From the NCBI GenBank assembly GCA_965652975.1, contig CBFGYO010000003.1, positions 1 through 60,671 of the forward strand: DNA of 60,671 nt, in the 5' to 3' direction. The position numbers were made by a program, and so were the translations under genes. The notes under the pieces were generated by a model. It saw only the letters and a list, made by a program, of their open reading frames with translations. It was not told the DNA's origin and ran no database searches. Position 1 is the first letter of the stretch, and every line of letters begins with the position of its first letter. Below, piece by piece: positions 16,682 to 26,665 of the stretch. The stretch comes from CADEDV01 sp036374495 (lineage in GTDB: Bacteria > Bacteroidota > Bacteroidia > Chitinophagales > Chitinophagaceae).

Positions 16682-17611
16682 ATGAAAAGAAGTGATTTTT
16701 TAAAAGCTACGTCGGGGTTAGCGGCTGCCGGAATATTACCGGCCCTGCCGGCGATCGATAGTACAAAAAAGAAACCTTTACGCTTTGCGCACGTTACAGA
16801 CATACATGTTCGTGAAGATAGTGTATCCATGACTGGCATGAGCAAAGCGCTGCACCATGTACAACGCCTACCGCAAAAAGTGGATTTTATTATCAATGGC
16901 GGTGATGCCATTATGGACGCCCTGGACGCGGACAAGAATAAGACAAAAACACAGTTTGGCATTTTTCAAAACATATTAAAAAATGAAAACAGCCTGCCCG
17001 TGTACCATTGCATCGGCAATCATGATGTATGGGGCTGGTTCATCAAGGAAAATAAACCAGACCAGGATCGATTATATGGTAAAGTTTGGGTGGTGGAAGA
17101 ATTCAATATGCCCCGCAGGTATTACTCATTTACCAAAGACCGCTGGCATTTTATCGTACTCGACAGCACACAACTCAACCCTGCAGGTGGCTATATTGCA
17201 AAACTCGATCCTGAACAACTTGACTGGTTTCAACAGGAACTAAAACAGGTACCACCAGGAAAATTCATATGCCTTGTATCACACATCCCCATCCTGTCGA
17301 TATGCGCGGGCCTATATTTTGATCGTACCGAAGCCAATGGCGACATCAAGATCCAGCGCAACCTTATGCATAGTGATTTCTTTAGTTTGAAAAAGATATT
17401 ATTACAGTACCCTAACATCAAAGTTTGCATTAGCGGTCATATACATTTGCAGGACGAGTTGGATTACCTTGGTATTAAATATTACTGCAATGGTGCTGTA
17501 AGCGGCAACTGGTGGAAAGGATCGTTCCAGGAATTTGCTCCAGCCTATGCAGTGCTGGAATTTTATGACGATGGCAGCACCCGGCGTACCATGCATGCAT
17601 ACGAAAAATAG
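16682..17611 (+). CDS. Secreted metallophosphoesterase
   Basis: 309 residues of the calcineurin-like phosphoesterase fold. All metal-ligand motifs are present in order: HVTDIHVRED (D-x-H), NGGDAIMD (GD), CIGNHDVWG (GNHD), LVSHIPI (His) and ISGHIHL (GHxH). The N-terminus MKRSDFLKATSGLAAAGILP looks like a Tat-type signal with a weak twin-basic motif, so the enzyme is probably exported. Substrate unknown. The BNR-repeat gene follows after 28 bp on the same strand. Confidence 0.88.
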   Translation: MKRSDFLKATSGLAAAGILPALPAIDSTKKKPLRFAHVTDIHVREDSVSMTGMSKALHHVQRLPQKVDFIINGGDAIMDALDADKNKTKTQFGIFQNILKNENSLPVYHCIGNHDVWGWFIKENKPDQDRLYGKVWVVEEFNMPRRYYSFTKDRWHFIVLDSTQLNPAGGYIAKLDPEQLDWFQQELKQVPPGKFICLVSHIPILSICAGLYFDRTEANGDIKIQRNLMHSDFFSLKKILLQYPNIKVCISGHIHLQDELDYLGIKYYCNGAVSGNWWKGSFQEFAPAYAVLEFYDDGSTRRTMHAYEK

Positions 17612-17639
17612 GTTGTCTAAAAAAAGCTATATTGTAAAC

Positions 17640-18689
17640 ATGCAACTAAAAAAACATCGCTGGTCAGTTATCATCCTATTGTCACTTTTCTCCTTTACTG
17701 GTTTCCGGGACAAGGAAAAACCGGAAGTCCTTATATTGACATCAGGAACCAACACCAGTTTGCGCGGGTTGAGCGTGGTAAATGATAATATTATCTGGGC
17801 TAGTGGCAGCAATGGTGTTGTCGGTAAATCAACCAATGCAGGTAAAAACTGGAATTGGATCACGGTGCAGGGTTATGAAAAAACTGAATTCAGGGATATT
17901 GAAGCGTTTGATGCCAATACTGCAATCATCATGGCTATTGCCGAACCGGCATATATTCTCAAGACCACCGATGGTGGAAGCACCTGGAAAATGGTGTATG
18001 AAAATAAAGCAAAAGGTATGTTTCTCGATGCCATGGATTTTTCCACGCCGCTGCACGGTCTAGTGGTGGGTGACCCCATTAATAACAAACCATTCATTGC
18101 CGAAACACTGGATGGCGGTAATACCTGGAAGGAAAAACTTTTTTCAGGGCCGCATGTAAAAACTGATTCAGGCGAGGCTTTTTTTGCTGCCAGTGGAAGC
18201 AATATCCGCCTGTTTGAAAACGGCGAGTTTTTCCTGGTAAGTGGTGGTAATAGGTCGCGCTTCATTACCAAAACAACTGCCACCACGCTCCCCTTTCCCA
18301 AAGGAATTGAAACTGCCGGCGCCAATTCGATCGACATATTCGACGATGGCATTCCCAACAAACCCGGAAAAAATATGATTGTTGTTGGCGGCGATTTTAA
18401 AAATATGGACGAGCGTAAGCACACCTGTTTTTATAGCAGCAATAGCGGCAAGTCCTGGCAAGCCGCAAGCAAACCTCCAAATGGCTACCGCAGTTGCGTA
18501 GAATATTTATCAAAAACTGAAATACTCGCTTGTGGAATGAATGGAGTTGACTATTCCGATTCAAAGGGCAAAACCTGGGAGCCTGTCAGCAAGGAAGGTT
18601 TTCATGTATGCCGTATTGCCCGCACCGGCTCCGCCGTTTACCTCGCGGGTGAAGGTGGCAAGATTGGGAAACTGGTGTGGAAGTATTAA
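17640..18689 (+). CDS. Secreted BNR/Ycf48-like beta-propeller protein
   Basis: 349 residues from the ATG at 17640. A hydrophobic N-terminus (WSVIILLSLFSFTG) suggests export. The body has repeated BNR/Asp-box motifs such as STNAGKNWNW, TTDGGSTWKM, TLDGGNTWKE, SSNSGKSWQA and DSKGKTWEP, which build a beta-propeller like Ycf48/photosynthesis-assembly or sialidase-type proteins. Catalytic residues of a glycosidase are not evident, so it may be a binding protein. Co-transcribed with the phosphoesterase. A TATGATA-type inverted repeat follows. Confidence 0.8.
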   Translation: MQLKKHRWSVIILLSLFSFTGFRDKEKPEVLILTSGTNTSLRGLSVVNDNIIWASGSNGVVGKSTNAGKNWNWITVQGYEKTEFRDIEAFDANTAIIMAIAEPAYILKTTDGGSTWKMVYENKAKGMFLDAMDFSTPLHGLVVGDPINNKPFIAETLDGGNTWKEKLFSGPHVKTDSGEAFFAASGSNIRLFENGEFFLVSGGNRSRFITKTTATTLPFPKGIETAGANSIDIFDDGIPNKPGKNMIVVGGDFKNMDERKHTCFYSSNSGKSWQAASKPPNGYRSCVEYLSKTEILACGMNGVDYSDSKGKTWEPVSKEGFHVCRIARTGSAVYLAGEGGKIGKLVWKY

Positions 18690-18713
18690 GAGGTATTCAA
18701 CTGTTGTGAAATT

Positions 18714-18831
18714 CTATGATAATCTATATGTCTATGATACTATGTGGTAAAAGTATGGCTTCGCAGGGCATAGGCTCCAAAGTCATCAGAGGTTTTACCA
18801 CATAATATCATAGACACATAGATCAACATAG
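18714..18831. repeat. Long imperfect inverted repeat, TATGATAC/CATAATATCATAG family
   Basis: The left arm 18714-18752 and right arm 18793-18831 pair at 35 of 39 positions, ending in TATGTGGTAAAA / TTTTACCACATA. It fills the convergent junction, and its right end is 4 bp from the stop of the peroxiredoxin-like gene. Confidence 0.75.
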
Positions 18832-18835
18832 TTTT

Positions 18836-19420
18836 TTAAAGATTCTTGAGGATTTCCTGGACACTGGGGCGCTTCTTGTAATCGGCATCAAAATAACGAT
18901 AAGTAATATTTGACTGCTGGTCGATGATATAGACTGCAGGCACAGGCAGGAATTTCCAGTCTTTCCCATTTGTTTTTTCCAAATCTATCCCGGTATTGCG
19001 ATAGCGTGTGATCGTGTTTTCCTGCACTTCATAGTCCACCTCATATGCTTTCATGATCTTTAGTCCTTCATCATATAATACAGAATACTCTGCTTTGGTC
19101 TTATCAATGGTCTTGTTCACGCTTTCCGGTTTTTCGGGGCTCACTGCAATAATTGTAGCCCCTTTGTCTTTAATAAACTGCAAGGAATCTTCCAGCTTCT
19201 TCAACTGGCGGTTGCAGAACGGACACCAATAACCACGGTAGAAAACCAGCACTACTTTGCCCTGCTTTAGAGCGTCTTTTAACCGTATATCTTTTCCAAA
19301 CTGGTCCTTTCCTTTGAAATCAGGCGCCTTTGAATTAATGAATAAACCTTCGGGTGCCTCCTGGGCATTGCCGGTGATAATTACTATTAAAAGAAGTAAA
19401 CAGGCTGCGAGTTTTTTCAT
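18836..19420 (-). CDS. Peroxiredoxin-like AhpC/TSA thiol protein
   Basis: 194 residues from the ATG at 19418-19420; upstream in-frame codons are not needed. A signal peptide ends ITGNAQ, so the protein acts in the periplasm. The thioredoxin-fold active site is GYWCPFCNRQ with C66 and C69, typical of the AhpC-TSA family with a CxxC pair. It likely reduces peroxides or disulphides. It is followed by the inverted repeat at 18714-18831. Confidence 0.85.
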   Translation of the reverse strand: MKKLAACLLLLIVIITGNAQEAPEGLFINSKAPDFKGKDQFGKDIRLKDALKQGKVVLVFYRGYWCPFCNRQLKKLEDSLQFIKDKGATIIAVSPEKPESVNKTIDKTKAEYSVLYDEGLKIMKAYEVDYEVQENTITRYRNTGIDLEKTNGKDWKFLPVPAVYIIDQQSNITYRYFDADYKKRPSVQEILKNL

Positions 19421-19501
19421 AATTACTGATTTGAGGCGGTTAACCAGGGATACAGACGGCTCCCATAAAGAAAAGGTTTGATAAACCGCGTTTGTAAACA
19501 T

Positions 19502-19528
19502 AAAAAAAGTCCTGTATTCACAGAACTT
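19502..19528 (-). terminator. Rho-independent terminator of smc
   Basis: Stem AAGTCCTGT (19507-19515) / ACAGAACTT (19520-19528) with one mismatch and a 4-nt loop. On the minus strand it ends in a T run. It is about 60 bp after the smc stop and upstream of the peroxiredoxin-like gene. Confidence 0.65.
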
Positions 19529-19588
19529 CTTTTATTTTTTTAACTAACCGGCATGTATGCCCGGTAGTCATGGTCAAATATTATCTAT

Positions 19589-22500
19589 TTAATTCTGATT
19601 TTCCTTGAGATTCCTGAAGTCGACACTTACCAGTTTGCTTACACCCGGTTCCTGCATGGTAACCCCATAAATCACATCCACGGTACTCATGGTCATTTTA
19701 TTGTGGGTAACGATGATAAACTGGGAGTTGTCGCTAAACTGCCTGATCATATTGGTAAACTTGCCCACATTTGCATCATCCAGCGGCGCATCCACCTCAT
19801 CCAGGATACAAAACGGTGCGGGCTTAATGAGGTAGATAGCGAATAACAATGCTGTTGCTGTTAATGTGCGCTCTCCCCCACTTAATTGTGTAAGTGATGT
19901 TGGGCGTTTGCCCTTGGGTCGGGCCAGTACATCGATACCGGTTTCTGCAAGGTTATCCGGATTTTCCAATACCAGGTCAGCATGGTCATCTTCTGTAAAT
20001 AGCGTTTTGAATACCTTGATAAAGTTTTCGCGAACGGTATTGAAGGTTTCAAGGAATTTCTGGTTGGCAGAGGCTTCTACTTCCTCAATTGTCTTTAATA
20101 AACTGTCCTTTGCCGTAACGAGGTCATTTTTTTGTTCTACAATGAACTCGTAACGCTTCTTCATTTCTGTAAAAGCTTCAATGGCGGTTGGGTTTACTTC
20201 GCCCAGGTTTTCCAATCGCTTTTTCATGCGATCGGCTTTTTCCTGTAATTCTTCCAGAGCGGTTTCTGTAGTACGCGCCTGGTCGAGGATGTCTTCCAGC
20301 TTGATCCTGAACTCCACGTCCAGTCGTTCTTTTGTGCCAGCAAGTTGAAGTTTCAGCTCATTTAGTTTATCCTTGATAGCTGCGAGCATATGCTCTACCT
20401 GCTCTTTATCCTTTACCTTGTGCCTTAGTTCGGATTCTTTTTCACTTAAATGGTTACGCAGATTATAGTAGGCCTGGTCAGTTTCGTTCAATACCTGTTG
20501 CTCTTCTTCTTTCCTGCGCATCAGTTCCACGAGGCCTTCTTCAATTTCATTTAGCAAAGAGGCGGATTGCTCAATGCTTGTGCGCGTATCGGCCAGGCTG
20601 GTTGTATTGTTTTCTATTTGTTGCTGAAGATCGTTGAGCTGGTTGGTCTTGAATTCAAGTTCCTGCCTCAATGCATTGAGCTTGCTCTGCTGGCGGGTAA
20701 CGTGCAGGTTGAAATCATTGTATTGTTGCGATGCTTCATTGTATCCCGCTTCTGCAGCTTTAAAGTTTTCATCCGCTTCGGCAAGCTTGGAACCGTATGA
20801 AAGTATCTGCTCATTGTACTCGAGTAGCTGGTTGCGTACGCCTTCTACTGATTGCTGGGTTTGCAGCAACTGATGTGCTAACTCTTCCAGGCGATGCTGG
20901 CTATTCGTTTGCATCGAATGGAGGTTCTCCAATTTGTTATGCAGGGAAAAAACCTGGTTCGTAAGCTGCTGAATTTCTTTTTCCGTTTCCCTCACCGCAC
21001 TTTCACGGAGGTCTTCATTGAAGGCAATTACTTCGTTGTGTCTTGCCTGTATCTCACTACGCAGCTTTTCAACTACCTCATCCTGTAGTGCAATTTCTTC
21101 CTGTAATTTTTCAAGGTTTTTAACCCGTCCAATTTTCTTTCCTTCAATCAGTCCTACACTGCCACCGGTAAGAGAATATTTCCCTTTTACATATTTACCG
21201 TTCTTTTCGATTACCACAAAGCCATTGCTGTTTTGCAACGCATCTTCATTGTCGGCGATAAAAACGTTACCCAGCAGGTGCTCTGCCAGCATACGATATT
21301 TCTCTTCCACATCAATCACACTCAACGCAGGTACCGCCCCTTCCAGTGAATGCGTTTCGGACACCTGTTCGCGGCTATTGATCTTATCCAGCAGGAAGAA
21401 ATTCGCCTTCCCTTTTTTGTTGTCATCAAGTAGATGTACGGCCTGCAGGCCTTCCTGCAAATCGTTCACTACATAATAACTCAGGTACGGCTCCAACACA
21501 TTCTCCAATGCCGTTCTGAACTCTTCTTTTACATAAAGGATATCTGAAAGAATTGGTGAAGTATGATTCCACGAGTTGTTGTTGTGAAGGAATTTTACAG
21601 AATCTGGGTATCCTTCCATGGAGTCGATCATACTTTTAAGCAGATCGTGTTCGTTCTTTTTCGCATCCAGCTTCCTGTTTTCTACAGCAAGCTCATTGCG
21701 CAGCGTATCGAGCATCGATTGGGTTTGCAATATCTGCTCCCTGGTATTTTCCTGGTGCTGTTGCAATTGCTCCAGGTCCACCTTTTTTATATTCAGCTCC
21801 TTTTCTTTCAATATACGTTCCTGGTCAAGGTGATGGCGGTCCTGCTCACGTTGCTTTCTCTCCTCTTCAATCTGGGCCATCATTCTTTGCACATTCTGTA
21901 CAGAAGTATCGGCTACCGCTACTTTCTTTTCAGCATCAAACTGGTTGCGCTGTACGTGTTGATATTCGCTACGCAAACCATCGAGTGTGCGACGTTTTTG
22001 ATCCAACACTTCCCGTTTTACGCCTACGTCGTTCTGGTGCTGTTGCAACTGTTCGGAAAGTTGCTCGAGGCTGATGGTCTCTTCATCTACCTGTGTTTTT
22101 GTAAAGCCAATGCTTTCATCTATTCCTCGTAATTGTCCTTCTGCTTTTTGCAAAAATTCCTGCAGGCTGTTTTCTCTTTCTTTCAGGTATTCCAGGCGCT
22201 GTGCGGCAAGATTTTTATCGTTTTCACGTGTACGCACCTGTTGTACCAGCTCATTGAAAGCATGCTGCATACTTTGCAGTTGTCTTTCTTTTTCAATAAA
22301 ACCCAGTTTCTCCTGCTCAAGCGCTGCTTCTTCATTAGCAATTTCAGCTTCCATGCGGATGCGTTTATCCGTTTCCGCATCATGTTGCTCGTTTAATTCT
22401 TTATAAGTCAGGTTGAATCCTTCGAGGGCTGCCTTGGCTAATTCAATACTTATTTCCCGGTAATCCTTTTTTATCTCGTGGTATTTCTCCGCTTTTTTGG

Positions 22501-23125
22501 CCTGGCTCTCAAGTGCCTTCAACTGGTTGTTGATTTCAAAGAGGAGATCTTCAATACGTGCCAGGTCCTGCTCTGTAGCGTCGAGCTTTAGTTTTGCTTC
22601 TTTTTTACGCGTTTTATAAATAGAAATGCCGGCTGCCTGTTCCAGCATACGGCGGCGACTATTGTCCTTGTCCTTGATAAGATCGTCCACCATGCCCAAC
22701 TCGATAATCGCATAGCTATCGGTAGACACGCCGGTATCCATGAAAAGGTTCTGGATATCCTTCAACCTGCACTGCACATCATTGAGGCGGTATTCACTCT
22801 CACCGCTTTTATAAAATTTACGGGTAATGGTAACGGTGCTGAATTCTGTAGGAAGAAGGTTTTTTGTATTCTCAAACGTCAGGCTCACTTCCGCAAGCCC
22901 GCTTGCAGACCGTGTTTTGGATCCGTTGAATACAAGGCTGTCGAGGTTTTCACTTCGCAGGTGACTTATTTTTTGCTCGCCGATAACCCAGCGAATGCTG
23001 TCCACGATATTGGACTTACCACACCCATTGGGGCCGACAATACCAGTGATATTATCGTCAAAATTTACAACAGTTTTATCGGCAAAGCTTTTGAAACCTT
23101 TGATCTCTAAACTCTTTAGTCTCAC
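19589..23125 (-). CDS. smc: Chromosome segregation protein SMC
   Basis: ATPase of the condensin-like SMC complex that organises the chromosome. 1178 residues from the GTG at 23123-23125 (VRLKSLEIKGFKSFADKT). This start fits the family better than the upstream ATG. The Walker A GPNGCGKSN is at about 32-39 (K37). Two long coiled-coil arms surround a hinge near the middle (about residues 500-650). The ABC signature LSGGERTLTATALLF and Walker B FCILDEVDAPLDDAN are near the C-terminus. Length and domain order are normal. scpA/scpB are not in the window. Confidence 0.97.
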   Translation of the reverse strand: MRLKSLEIKGFKSFADKTVVNFDDNITGIVGPNGCGKSNIVDSIRWVIGEQKISHLRSENLDSLVFNGSKTRSASGLAEVSLTFENTKNLLPTEFSTVTITRKFYKSGESEYRLNDVQCRLKDIQNLFMDTGVSTDSYAIIELGMVDDLIKDKDNSRRRMLEQAAGISIYKTRKKEAKLKLDATEQDLARIEDLLFEINNQLKALESQAKKAEKYHEIKKDYREISIELAKAALEGFNLTYKELNEQHDAETDKRIRMEAEIANEEAALEQEKLGFIEKERQLQSMQHAFNELVQQVRTRENDKNLAAQRLEYLKERENSLQEFLQKAEGQLRGIDESIGFTKTQVDEETISLEQLSEQLQQHQNDVGVKREVLDQKRRTLDGLRSEYQHVQRNQFDAEKKVAVADTSVQNVQRMMAQIEEERKQREQDRHHLDQERILKEKELNIKKVDLEQLQQHQENTREQILQTQSMLDTLRNELAVENRKLDAKKNEHDLLKSMIDSMEGYPDSVKFLHNNNSWNHTSPILSDILYVKEEFRTALENVLEPYLSYYVVNDLQEGLQAVHLLDDNKKGKANFFLLDKINSREQVSETHSLEGAVPALSVIDVEEKYRMLAEHLLGNVFIADNEDALQNSNGFVVIEKNGKYVKGKYSLTGGSVGLIEGKKIGRVKNLEKLQEEIALQDEVVEKLRSEIQARHNEVIAFNEDLRESAVRETEKEIQQLTNQVFSLHNKLENLHSMQTNSQHRLEELAHQLLQTQQSVEGVRNQLLEYNEQILSYGSKLAEADENFKAAEAGYNEASQQYNDFNLHVTRQQSKLNALRQELEFKTNQLNDLQQQIENNTTSLADTRTSIEQSASLLNEIEEGLVELMRRKEEEQQVLNETDQAYYNLRNHLSEKESELRHKVKDKEQVEHMLAAIKDKLNELKLQLAGTKERLDVEFRIKLEDILDQARTTETALEELQEKADRMKKRLENLGEVNPTAIEAFTEMKKRYEFIVEQKNDLVTAKDSLLKTIEEVEASANQKFLETFNTVRENFIKVFKTLFTEDDHADLVLENPDNLAETGIDVLARPKGKRPTSLTQLSGGERTLTATALLFAIYLIKPAPFCILDEVDAPLDDANVGKFTNMIRQFSDNSQFIIVTHNKMTMSTVDVIYGVTMQEPGVSKLVSVDFRNLKENQN

Positions 23126-23256
23126 AGTTTTCGGGTTTTTATTAGCGGCGAATTTAAGGCATATAACAGGAATAAACGGTTTGGCTCTGAGCCATTTATT
23201 CACAAATAAAGCAGGTTAATGTGAGTAGCTTTTGGGGTATGTGCCCAGCTTTTTGG

Positions 23257-23335
23257 AGATAAAAGATAAAAGTTAAAAGATAAAAGTGATTTATAGGCGA
23301 AATTTTCGAATAAAAACAACTTTTATCTTTTATCT
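23257..23335. repeat. AGATAAAAG-type inverted repeat element
   Basis: The left arm begins AGATAAAAGATAAAAG (23257) and runs to 23287. The right arm ACTTTTATCTTTTATCT is at 23319-23335, with about 31 bp between. The right end AGATAA (minus strand) provides the last codon and stop of the 23330-24043 gene. Confidence 0.75.
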
Positions 23336-24043
23336 ACGTACCGTCTTGGCTTTCCGGAATTCTTTAAATTTATCGCTTACATAAATGATCATATCGGCCC
23401 TGGAAGCCGTGCGACAAAATTCATAGGTAGGGCGATACCGGGTCATAAATAGTTTTAATGAATCCCCTTTCAAACCTGTAAGAGAAGACACCCAGCCTTC
23501 AGGAAAACTATAGTCGATAAATTCCTCCCGCTCCTGCCTGATGAGCCGTTTCTTAAGTTCCCGTTTCTGCTTTGCTGCTTTGGAAAAATAGGAGATCGGG
23601 CTGATGGAGATACCAACCCCATCCGCAGGCCGGTTGCCCCCCGTAATGCCTTTCTGAGTATAAATATCTTTATAAAAATTGCGTCGCGCCAGCGAATCAG
23701 CACTATAATCGCTCCTTACTTCTACATTTTCCAATGAAATTACCCGCAGATCCAGCGTAATATCCATTGGCACCAGCAGCATGTGAAATTGCACCACCAC
23801 CGTATCTGGCTCAAAACCCGTAGCAGAAAAAATCAACGAATCGCCTTCATTAGCTGCTATGGAAAATTTGCCGCTATTGTCCGTACCATTTACACGGTTT
23901 GACTTTTTATTTTGAACACTTGCGCCAACAATTACGGAATCGTTGACGGATGAATAAATCTTTCCCGTAACCGATTGTTGTGCGGAAAGCGTTGATCCAA
24001 ACAAAATAATCCCGAGGAATATATATATACATCGATCTCGCAC
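23330..24043 (-). CDS. Exported protein with carboxypeptidase-regulatory-like domain
   Basis: 237 residues. A signal peptide ends STLSAQ, followed by a CarboxypepD_reg-like beta domain (about 22-105: VTGKIYSSVNDSVIVGASVQ, GKFSIAANEGDSLIFSATGF). A basic region follows (KQKRELKKRLIRQEREEF) and then a C-terminal helix-rich part with no known match. This type of stand-alone protein is common near Bacteroidota envelope genes but has no assigned role. Its stop TAA lies in the AGATAAAAG repeat. Confidence 0.75.
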   Translation of the reverse strand: MRDRCIYIFLGIILFGSTLSAQQSVTGKIYSSVNDSVIVGASVQNKKSNRVNGTDNSGKFSIAANEGDSLIFSATGFEPDTVVVQFHMLLVPMDITLDLRVISLENVEVRSDYSADSLARRNFYKDIYTQKGITGGNRPADGVGISISPISYFSKAAKQKRELKKRLIRQEREEFIDYSFPEGWVSSLTGLKGDSLKLFMTRYRPTYEFCRTASRADMIIYVSDKFKEFRKAKTVRR

Positions 24044-24121
24044 AACTTAAATATAAAGCCACTGCATTTGTACTACCCCGTTGCCGCCTCAAACTTTTGT
24101 TAAAGCTCGTGTTGAGATATC

Positions 24122-25375
24122 CTATTTTAATAACGGCAGAAACTTTTTCGTTTCATCGTGATAGATACTGATAAAATGGGAACGAATCATTGCTGGCGTT
24201 GGCACGGCAGCTCCTTCTGTATAAAGGGTAACGGCCATCGAAGGCATTTTCGGCATGTGGCAATCAATACAATTCTTTTCAATCCCTGCAGGCATTGGTT
24301 TGATGGTACAAAAATTACCATGCCCTTTTTGATGGCAATTCATGCAGCGAGTGGAGAACAATACGGTATTATCCCGCTCCCGTTCGTGGGGTGAATGACA
24401 GGTGAGGCAGGTCATCGTTTTACTTTGACGGAAGCATGCACTTGCGCGAAGTAGTCCAAACTGGTTGCCGTGTACATCCACGTTGCCAGTATTTACTGCA
24501 TCCACGCTCACGGTATCCATTGTAAAATAATCAGCCAGAGTTTCGCCGGCTATATAGCTGAAAGAAGGCTGTGTTTTTTTCATATTGCCACCGTGACAAA
24601 GCACACACATATCCAGTTGCTGTTGCCGTGTAAAAGAGGCTGGATTAATCACATCTTTCTTCGAAGTGTCTTTACCAGAATGAAATGCTACGTGACCAGC
24701 CGAAGGGCCATGACATTTTTCGCATTCAATTCCTAAAATGAATTTATTACGGTTATATTCTTCGTGCTTGATATCTGGTGCCGATGTACGTTCTGCAAAG
24801 GTGGTATGACATTCCAGGCAACGTGTAGTAATTGGTTTATCAAACAAAACTTTGTCGGCGGGGAAACCCGGGCTTACCGCCCATTGTGCAGGTGCAGTAA
24901 AATAAGAAATAGGCATCTGGAACAGTTTATTTCCTTCCCAGTAAAGAAAGGTTTGTCCCTTGGTGCCTGAACCAGTTACGATGTCGAATTTGAAATCCCT
25001 TTTCCGTTCCCCCTGGTAAAAAACGGATTGGTAAAGACCGGTATCCGTCCTGTTCATTGTAATATAGAGCGCGGGCGTATACACATATTTGTTGCGCCCG
25101 CTTTGAAAACTTCCCAGGATATTTTTCTCATCGGGAAGCATGGATGTGCGATGATGAGCAGTTTGTAAATGCTTTTCATAAATATCACTATGACAACTAT
25201 TGCAGGTAGCGGAACCCGCATACTCATCATACGCCACCCGCATTTTCTCATTTGGCACCTGCTCTGAGGTTAATTTTTTGTTTTCCCGGTCCATGCACCT
25301 GTACAGGATAAATCCTGTACAGATTATTGCGATCATAACGCCCGCAATTCGCTTTAACCGAATGATCGTTTGCAT
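24122..25375 (-). CDS. Seven-heme c-type cytochrome
   Basis: 417 residues with seven CxxCH haem-binding motifs: CNSCH, CLECH, CEKCH, CVLCH, CLTCH, CMNCH and CIDCH. The N-terminal hydrophobic segment (about 12-27) can act as an export signal or membrane anchor, so the haem part lies outside the inner membrane. Histidines between the motifs could be distal ligands. The pattern resembles multihaem cytochromes of the c554/NrfA-like group; no catalytic site is recognised, so electron transfer is the safe call. Divergent from the GH88 gene (97 bp between starts). Confidence 0.85.
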   Translation of the reverse strand: MQTIIRLKRIAGVMIAIICTGFILYRCMDRENKKLTSEQVPNEKMRVAYDEYAGSATCNSCHSDIYEKHLQTAHHRTSMLPDEKNILGSFQSGRNKYVYTPALYITMNRTDTGLYQSVFYQGERKRDFKFDIVTGSGTKGQTFLYWEGNKLFQMPISYFTAPAQWAVSPGFPADKVLFDKPITTRCLECHTTFAERTSAPDIKHEEYNRNKFILGIECEKCHGPSAGHVAFHSGKDTSKKDVINPASFTRQQQLDMCVLCHGGNMKKTQPSFSYIAGETLADYFTMDTVSVDAVNTGNVDVHGNQFGLLRASACFRQSKTMTCLTCHSPHERERDNTVLFSTRCMNCHQKGHGNFCTIKPMPAGIEKNCIDCHMPKMPSMAVTLYTEGAAVPTPAMIRSHFISIYHDETKKFLPLLK

Positions 25376-25472
25376 ATGTGCCAGTTGATAAAAAGTAATT
25401 TACAGAAAAATATTTGTAGGATCACAGATTGAACATCCACGATGTATCTTGCAAAACATACAATACATACGC

Positions 25473-26660
25473 ATGATCAGATCTATTACATTGTTTATTT
25501 TGATGGTAATCTCTATTGCGGGGCAGTCGCAGCGATCCTCGTTACATCAAACAATCAATTCATCTCTATCCCTGGCTGCTGAGCAATATGTGATACTGGA
25601 TCATTTGCTTGCCGATAGTTTATTTCCCCGAAATATCGGGAAGGAAGAAAAGCTGGTGACAAACAAATCCGGTTGGTGGACGAGTGGTTTCTTCCCGGCC
25701 AGTCTATGGTATTTATATGAATACACGCAGGATCCTGTTTTAAAAGATATTGCTACCCGGAAGAGCAAAATGGTGGAAAGAGAGAAATTAAATACCTCTG
25801 ATCATGATATAGGGTTCAAGATATACTGCCCATTTGGCAACCAGCTTCACATCACGAGTGATTCATCGACTGTGCCCATAATTATTACTGCAGCACAAAG
25901 TTTATGCAAGCGCTTTGATCCAAAAGTGGGACTTATTCGCTCCTGGGGAAGCATACAGGATACGAAGGATTATGTTGTTATCATCGACAATATGATGAAC
26001 CTCGAATTACTGTTCGCTGCTACGCGACTTACAGGCGATTCTAGTTATTACAAAGTGGCGGTTTCACAGGCAGACAAAACTATTGACAATCATTTTCGAC
26101 CCGATGGCAGCAGTTATCATGTATTGGATTACGACCCGGCAACAGGTGCAGTAAGAAAAAAAAGGACGGCACAGGGTTTTGCAGATGAGTCGGCCTGGGC
26201 AAGAGGGCAAGCATGGGGCTTATACGGCTACACAGTTTGCTACAGGGAAACCCGTGACAAACGATACCTGCAGCAAGCGCAGAAAATTGCGGCTTTCATG
26301 TTGAAACACCAAAACATGCCGGCTGATAAGATTCCTTATTGGGATTTTAATGCGCCGAATATTCCAAACGCTTTGCGTGATGCCTCCGCCGCGGCGATCA
26401 TGGCTTCTGCACTCCTGGAACTATCGGGCTATGTAAATAAAAAAGAAAGGAAATCATATATCACAACAGCAACTACAATTATTACCACACTTAGCGATAC
26501 CACCTACCGTACAAAAATGAATGAAAAAAGTAATTTCTTATTGAAACATAGTGTTGGCCACCTTCCGGCAAACAGTGAAGTTGATACTCCTCTTAGTTAT
26601 GCTGATTACTATTACCTGGAAGCAATGCTTCGCTGGAAAAAACTCAATCCAAAAAAATAA
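25473..26660 (+). CDS. Glycoside hydrolase family 88 (unsaturated glucuronyl hydrolase)
   Basis: Removes the unsaturated 4-deoxy-glucuronyl residue left at the non-reducing end of oligosaccharides by polysaccharide lyases. 395 residues from the ATG at 25473, with a signal peptide ending SIAGQSQ, so the enzyme is periplasmic or surface-located. The alpha/alpha-barrel is seen through KSGWWTSGFFPASLWYLYEY, VIIDNMMNLELLF (catalytic-Asp region) and DESAWARGQAWGLYG (second Asp). No lyase is in the window. The upstream box TATCTTG at 25445 could be part of a promoter. Confidence 0.9.
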   Translation: MIRSITLFILMVISIAGQSQRSSLHQTINSSLSLAAEQYVILDHLLADSLFPRNIGKEEKLVTNKSGWWTSGFFPASLWYLYEYTQDPVLKDIATRKSKMVEREKLNTSDHDIGFKIYCPFGNQLHITSDSSTVPIIITAAQSLCKRFDPKVGLIRSWGSIQDTKDYVVIIDNMMNLELLFAATRLTGDSSYYKVAVSQADKTIDNHFRPDGSSYHVLDYDPATGAVRKKRTAQGFADESAWARGQAWGLYGYTVCYRETRDKRYLQQAQKIAAFMLKHQNMPADKIPYWDFNAPNIPNALRDASAAAIMASALLELSGYVNKKERKSYITTATTIITTLSDTTYRTKMNEKSNFLLKHSVGHLPANSEVDTPLSYADYYYLEAMLRWKKLNPKK

Positions 26661-26665
26661 CGTTA

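Noticed and set aside
21018..22406. Serine/cysteine-rich plus-strand frames
   Set aside because: These are antisense to the coiled-coil part of SMC, which gives long low-complexity open frames.
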